The position numbers were made by a program, and so were the translations under genes. From Paracoccaceae bacterium (GTDB lineage: Bacteria > Pseudomonadota > Alphaproteobacteria > Rhodobacterales > Rhodobacteraceae): 9,444 nucleotides of DNA. Below are positions 5,798 to 9,444 of the stretch, piece after piece (the stretch's first letter is position 1; every line of letters begins with the position of its first letter). Location of the stretch: contig WFTU01000418.1 in the NCBI GenBank assembly GCA_015485375.1, positions 1 to 9,444 on the forward strand. Reading direction: 5' to 3'. Under the pieces are notes generated by a model, which saw only the letters and a list, made by a program, of their open reading frames with translations, ran no database searches and was not told the DNA's origin.

Positions 5798-6591
5798 CGG
5801 CGCATTTCCGGCGGCAATGTATCCTCGCTGGGCCAGAGGCCGGTGGCGAGGGCAGTGTCATACCCCTGCGCCAGACCGGCCGCGCGCATCGCGATTTGTG
5901 CGGCGGCGTAATCATAGTCCAGACGGTGGATTTCCGGCACATCGCCGAGGACGACATAGCGGGTTTGCGGGCTGCCGTCATTGGGCGGCATGCCGATGGC
6001 GCCTGCGTTGATCCAGAGGGTGCCGCCAATGTTGCGGATGAACGGGATACCGCAGTGACCGGCAATTACGATGTCAACCGGGCCGGCCAGTTCGGAAATC
6101 AGGGCGATTTCATCGGCAAATGCCGCATCGGGAGAGGTTGGCCACAAGAAACGGCTGATGTCGCTGACGCCGCCATGGATAATGGCACAGCGCCGTCCGT
6201 TGTGGCAGAAGGTTATCATGTCCGGCAGCGCGGCCATCCACGCGCGATCGTCCTTGCCGACGGAGGCCAGCGCGTGGGCATACCAGCCGTGTGACAGGAT
6301 CGAGCATTGCGAGGCTTCGTCAAAGCCGCAACCGCAATCCTCCGCCCCCTCGGCCAGTTGTTTTTCGCAATTTCCGGCCACAACGACGCAGCCCGAAGCG
6401 CGGATGGCCCGCAGGGTGTCCGCCGGATCGGCGCAATAGGCGACGACATCGCCGGTGCAGATCATGCGGTCCGGCGGGATGTTGCGTGCGCGTGCCTGCG
6501 CCAGCAGCGCCTCTGTCGCCTGCAGGTTGGAGTAAGGGCCGCCGAACAGCAGTATCGGCCCTTCCAGAACGCCCAGATCGGTGATGTTCAT
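5794..6591 (-). CDS. metallophosphoesterase-fold protein with altered metal motifs
   Basis: A 265-residue protein of the calcineurin-like phosphoesterase superfamily, YfcE/MJ0936-like in order of motifs. Matching positions are GGPYSNLQA (17-25) where the family has SDIHGNLEA, GDVVAYCADP (47-56), GNCE (73-76, usually GNHE or GNCD), IIHGG (137-141), AGHCGIPF (177-184, usually GHTHxP), and a WINAGAIG stretch (193-200). The first metal motif DxH is thus GxY and the last GHxH is GHxG. The fold looks retained but the canonical two-metal site is probably incomplete. It has ten cysteines, many for a cytosolic protein; no signal peptide is seen. The ATG at 6591 has GGAG 5 bases upstream. The TAG stop overlaps the xerD stop by four bases on opposite strands. 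Activity and substrate are unknown. Confidence 0.88.
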   Translation of the reverse strand: MNITDLGVLEGPILLFGGPYSNLQATEALLAQARARNIPPDRMICTGDVVAYCADPADTLRAIRASGCVVVAGNCEKQLAEGAEDCGCGFDEASQCSILSHGWYAHALASVGKDDRAWMAALPDMITFCHNGRRCAIIHGGVSDISRFLWPTSPDAAFADEIALISELAGPVDIVIAGHCGIPFIRNIGGTLWINAGAIGMPPNDGSPQTRYVVLGDVPEIHRLDYDYAAAQIAMRAAGLAQGYDTALATGLWPSEDTLPPEMRR

Positions 6592-6668
6592 ACATGCTCC
6601 GCTTGCAGAGAACCGGTTTCCCCCCCATAACGGGGGCTGAAACGGAAAAATGCAAGGAGCATATGGAA
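6592..6668. promoter_or_regulatory. divergent intergenic region with a short GC hairpin
   Basis: These 77 bases separate the divergent phosphoesterase-like and CorB-like genes and must include start signals for both, at least in part. A small hairpin is visible: CCCCC (6622-6626), loop ATAAC, GGGGG (6632-6636). It lies in the probable leader of the CorB-like gene. I see no convincing -35/-10 pair and no evidence for a known Mg2+-sensing leader. Confidence 0.35.
6654..6659 (+). promoter_or_regulatory. ribosome binding site deciding the start of the CorB-like gene
   Basis: AAGGAG is followed by two in-frame ATGs, at 6663 (3-base spacing, too short) and 6669 (9-base spacing, good). The site therefore favours the start at 6669. 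Confidence 0.6.
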
Positions 6669-7979
6669 ATGGACGGCGCCGCTGGCGAAATCGTGAGTTG
6701 GGATCTGGCCCTTTGGGGGACTATCGCCGCCATTATCGTGTTGCTCCTGCTGTCGGCGTTCTTTTCCGGCTCCGAAACCGCGCTGACGGCGGCGAGCCGG
6801 GCAAAGCTCAATGCCATGGCGGACAGGGGGTCGCTCGGGGCGCAGAAGGCGCTGAAGCTCACCGATGACAGCGAGCGGCTGATCGGCTCGGTCCTGCTGG
6901 GCAACAATCTGGTGAATATCCTTGCGACCTCGCTGGCGACCAGCCTGTTTACGCTGCTGTTCGGGGGCTCCGGCGTGGCGCTGGCGACGCTGGTGATGAC
7001 CGTGCTGGTGCTGGTGTTTGCCGAGGTGATGCCGAAAACCTATGCCATTACCAATGCGGAAAAGGCCGCGACCATGGTGTCGCCGCCCATTTCGCTGGTG
7101 GTGATGCTGTTGTCCCCGATTGTGGCCGTTGTGCGTTTCCTCGTGCGGGTTTTCCTGCGGATTCTGGGGGTGGAGACCGACCCGAATACCAATGTGCTGG
7201 CGCATCAGGAAATCGCGGAAACCATCGCATTGCACCACTCCGAAGGGGGCATGCAGAAGGATGATCGTGACAGGCTGCTGGGCGCGCTTGACCTCAAGAA
7301 CCGGCAGGTGGACGAGATCATGTTGCACCGTTCGAAAATCGAGATGATCGACGTGGACCTGCCGCCCGAGGAGATCCTGTCGCAATGTCTGCAGTCGCCC
7401 TATACCCGCCTGCCGGTGTTCAAGGACGAGCCGGAAAACATTGTCGGCGTTGTGCATGCGAAGGACCTGCTGCGCTCGGTGGACAAGCTGGTGCGCGGCA
7501 GCGGCGAAGGGCTGGGCAGTCTGGAGGATTTCAATATTCTCGACGTGGCGATGAAACCCTATTTCGTGCCGGAGACGACCTCGCTGGACGACCAGATGCG
7601 CGAATTTCTGCGCCGCAAGTCACATTTCGCGCTGGTGGTGGACGAGTACGGCTCGCTGCAGGGGCTGATTACGCTGGAGGATATTCTGGAGGAAATCGTC
7701 GGGGAAATCGCCGATGAACACGATATACGCGAGGAAGATATCACCCCCGCCGAGGACGGTGCCGTGGTGGTGGACGGTGCGACAACCATTCGCGACCTCA
7801 ACCGCAGTTGCGACTGGGATCTGCCGGACGAAGAGGCCAACACGGTTGCCGGCCTGATCATCCACGAGGCGCAGACGATCCCGACCGAGGGGCAGATATT
7901 CTCGTTCTACGGCTACCGTTTCGAGGTGCTGGAGCGCGAACGCAACCGGCTGGCGAAAGTGCGGATCAGCAAGCTCTAG
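6669..7979 (+). CDS. HlyC/CorC-family (CNNM/CorB-type) transporter
   Basis: A 436-residue inner-membrane protein of the CNNM/CorB family, implicated in Mg2+ (and Co2+) export or homeostasis. The N-terminal DUF21/CNNM membrane domain (about 11-165) has hydrophobic segments near 15-32, 85-120 and 137-165, with the signature LLSAFFSGSETALTAASR (27-44) and AEVMPKTYAI (118-127). A tandem CBS pair follows (about 215-345), containing YTRLPVFKDEPENIVGVVHA (245-264) and SHFALVVDEYGSLQGLITLE (318-337), then DILEEIVGEIADEHD. The CorC_HlyC C-terminal domain covers about 355-436. Length fits CorB (membrane domain present), not soluble CorC. The start at 6669 is preferred over 6663 and over a distal ATG at 6594 because of the AAGGAG spacing. 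Its TAG overlaps the stop of the converging ATPase gene. Older hemolysin annotation is historical. Confidence 0.93.
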   Translation: MDGAAGEIVSWDLALWGTIAAIIVLLLLSAFFSGSETALTAASRAKLNAMADRGSLGAQKALKLTDDSERLIGSVLLGNNLVNILATSLATSLFTLLFGGSGVALATLVMTVLVLVFAEVMPKTYAITNAEKAATMVSPPISLVVMLLSPIVAVVRFLVRVFLRILGVETDPNTNVLAHQEIAETIALHHSEGGMQKDDRDRLLGALDLKNRQVDEIMLHRSKIEMIDVDLPPEEILSQCLQSPYTRLPVFKDEPENIVGVVHAKDLLRSVDKLVRGSGEGLGSLEDFNILDVAMKPYFVPETTSLDDQMREFLRRKSHFALVVDEYGSLQGLITLEDILEEIVGEIADEHDIREEDITPAEDGAVVVDGATTIRDLNRSCDWDLPDEEANTVAGLIIHEAQTIPTEGQIFSFYGYRFEVLERERNRLAKVRISKL

Positions 7980-9444
7980 AACATGCTCTTGAACAGGGTG
8001 CCCAACGCACCGCGCCCGATCTTGCGGCCCAGTTGGGTGCCCATCGAGCGGGCCATGGATTTGGTGAACGCATCAACCGCACTGTCGCTGCGCGAGGAGC
8101 GGCTGCGCGATTTCGACGGTGTGCGGGTGTAGGCCGTGCCGCTGCCATAACGGCGCGCGTTGGAGAACTCGCGCTCGCCCTGCTCTTCGGCTTTGGCGGC
8201 CTGTTCCTCGGCATCCGCGGCTTGCTCGGCGCGTTTTTTCAGGATTTCAAAGGCGGATTCGCGATCCACGGGGTTGTCATAGAGACCCGAAAGCGGCGAG
8301 GCGGCGATTACAGATGCACGCTCGGCATCCGTGATCGTGCCGAGGCGCGAGGACGGCGGACGGATCAGGGTGCGTTCCACCACCGAGGGCACGCCCTTTC
8401 GTTCCAGCATGGAGGTCACGGCCTCGCCGACGCCGACGTCGCGGATGGCCTCGACCGTGTCGAACCGCGGGTTGGGGCGGAAGGTCTCGGCCGCGGCACG
8501 CAGGGCCTTTTGGTCGCGCGGGGTATAGGCGCGCAGCGCATGCTGCACGCGATTGCCCAACTGCCCGAGGATGTCGGACGGCACGTCGTCGGGGTTCTGG
8601 GTAATGAAAAACACGCCGACCCCTTTGGAGCGGATCAGCCGCGCGACCTGCTCCACCTTGTCGAGCAGCGCCTTGGGGGCATCGTCGAACAGCAGGTGGG
8701 CCTCGTCAAAGAAGAACACGAATTTCGGTTTGTCGGGGTCGCCCACCTCGGGCAGGTTCTCGAACAGTTCGGACAGCATCCAGAGCAGGAAGGTCGCATA
8801 GAGGCGCGGGGACTGCATCAGCTTGTCGGCGGCCAGCACGTTGATGCGCCCCTGCCCGCCCGGCGTGGTGGCGATCATGTCGTCGAGATCGAGCGCCGGT
8901 TCGCCGAAGAATTGCAGCGCCCCCTGGTTTTCCAGCACGATCAGGCGACGCTGGATCGCGCCGATGGAGGATTTCGACAGGTTGCCGTAGCGCAGGGTCA
9001 ACTCGTCCTCGTTCTCGCCCAGCCAGACCAGCAGCGATTGCAGATCCTTGAGGTCGAGCAGCAGCATCCCCATCTCGTCCGCCATGCGGAAGGCGATGTT
9101 GAGAACACCCTCCTGCGCTTCGGTCAGTTCCATCAGACGCGAGAGCAGCAGCGGCCCCATCTCGGTGATAGTGGTGCGCACAGGATGGCCCTTTTCCCCG
9201 AACATGTCCCAGAACACGACGGGGAAGGCCTCGTAGTCGTAGTCGTCAAACCCGATTGTTTCTGCGCGGGCGATCAATTTCTCGTGCAGTTTGTGTTCCG
9301 GAGAACCGGCCATGGCCAGACCGGCGAGGTCGCCTTTAACGTCGGACAGGAACACGGGAACGCCCTGTTTGGAAAAACTCTCGGCCAGGATTTGCAAGGT
9401 AACGGTTTTGCCGGTGCCAGTGGCCCCCGCGATCAGTCCGTGGC
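7976..9444 (-). CDS. YjgR/DUF853-type P-loop ATPase, 5' end beyond the window
   Basis: The visible part is about 488 C-terminal residues of a HerA/FtsK-superfamily ATPase of the DUF853 (YjgR) family. Walker A, GATGTGKT, is encoded at 9404-9427, almost at the window edge, within an HGLIAGATGTGKTVTLQ context; the frame remains open to 9444, so a TTG near 9397 is not the start. Walker B is KFVFFFDEAHLLFDD (DEAH at 8696-8707), followed by GVFFITQNPDDVPSDILGQL, a sensor-like strand. The last 80 or so residues are low complexity: an Ala/Glu/Gln stretch suggestive of a short coiled coil, a Ser/Arg/Lys/Thr-rich linker, and a conserved-looking amphipathic end finishing in KSMF. The cellular role of this family is poorly defined; it is often annotated as a helicase. 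The stop overlaps the CorB-like gene stop. Confidence 0.92.
   Translation of the reverse strand, partial: HGLIAGATGTGKTVTLQILAESFSKQGVPVFLSDVKGDLAGLAMAGSPEHKLHEKLIARAETIGFDDYDYEAFPVVFWDMFGEKGHPVRTTITEMGPLLLSRLMELTEAQEGVLNIAFRMADEMGMLLLDLKDLQSLLVWLGENEDELTLRYGNLSKSSIGAIQRRLIVLENQGALQFFGEPALDLDDMIATTPGGQGRINVLAADKLMQSPRLYATFLLWMLSELFENLPEVGDPDKPKFVFFFDEAHLLFDDAPKALLDKVEQVARLIRSKGVGVFFITQNPDDVPSDILGQLGNRVQHALRAYTPRDQKALRAAAETFRPNPRFDTVEAIRDVGVGEAVTSMLERKGVPSVVERTLIRPPSSRLGTITDAERASVIAASPLSGLYDNPVDRESAFEILKKRAEQAADAEEQAAKAEEQGEREFSNARRYGSGTAYTRTPSKSRSRSSRSDSAVDAFTKSMARSMGTQLGRKIGRGALGTLFKSMF

Noticed and set aside
6622..6636. CCCCC/GGGGG hairpin as a Mg2+ riboswitch or terminator before the CorB-like gene
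   Set aside because: Only a 5-bp stem, no T-run and no further conserved structure; too little to call a regulatory RNA.
6588..7457. 289-codon minus-strand frame opposite the CorB-like gene
   Set aside because: His/Gln/Arg-rich composition without domains; shadow of the CNNM/CBS coding frame.

Overview
The window looks like chromosomal DNA of an alphaproteobacterium, most probably of the Rhodobacterales (roseobacter-like) type. It is GC-rich with GC-biased third positions, genes are tightly packed on both strands, and the protein set is typical of that group: AroK/AroB, XerD, a CNNM/CorB-type transporter, a YjgR-type ATPase and a metallophosphoesterase. No taxonomic search was possible, so this rests on gene style and content.

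Layout. Positions 1-369 hold no intact gene. They contain what looks like the scar of an integrated element: a short minus-strand remnant resembling a phage-type DNA adenine methyltransferase (50-145), then the 3' half of a tRNA, best matched to tRNA-Gly, with no 5' half (229-268). A radical SAM protein with an extra C-terminal cysteine set follows (370-1314, +). It converges on the minus-strand aroK-aroB pair, and the gap holds a 74-bp double-hairpin palindromic repeat (1316-1389). aroK (2505-3077) and aroB (1393-2508) overlap by ATGA and encode two shikimate-pathway enzymes.

Divergent from aroK is a compact plus-strand operon: a 44-codon single-membrane-span protein (3200-3334), a 517-residue exported helical protein of unknown function (3338-4891), and the tyrosine recombinase XerD (4892-5797). 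The junctions are 3 and 0 nucleotides. xerD meets a minus-strand metallophosphoesterase-fold protein (5794-6591) with altered metal motifs. Divergent from that is a CorB/HlyC-type membrane protein (6669-7979). It converges on a YjgR/DUF853-type P-loop ATPase (7976 to the right edge) whose 5' end lies outside the window.

Most of the window is conserved housekeeping DNA. The items worth a second look are the probable integration scar, the radical SAM enzyme beside it, the metallophosphoesterase lacking the canonical DxH and GHxH residues, the palindromic repeat, the small membrane protein, and two convergent gene pairs that both end on a shared palindromic CTAG. I see no CRISPR array, complete mobile element, toxin-antitoxin pair or clear new defence system.
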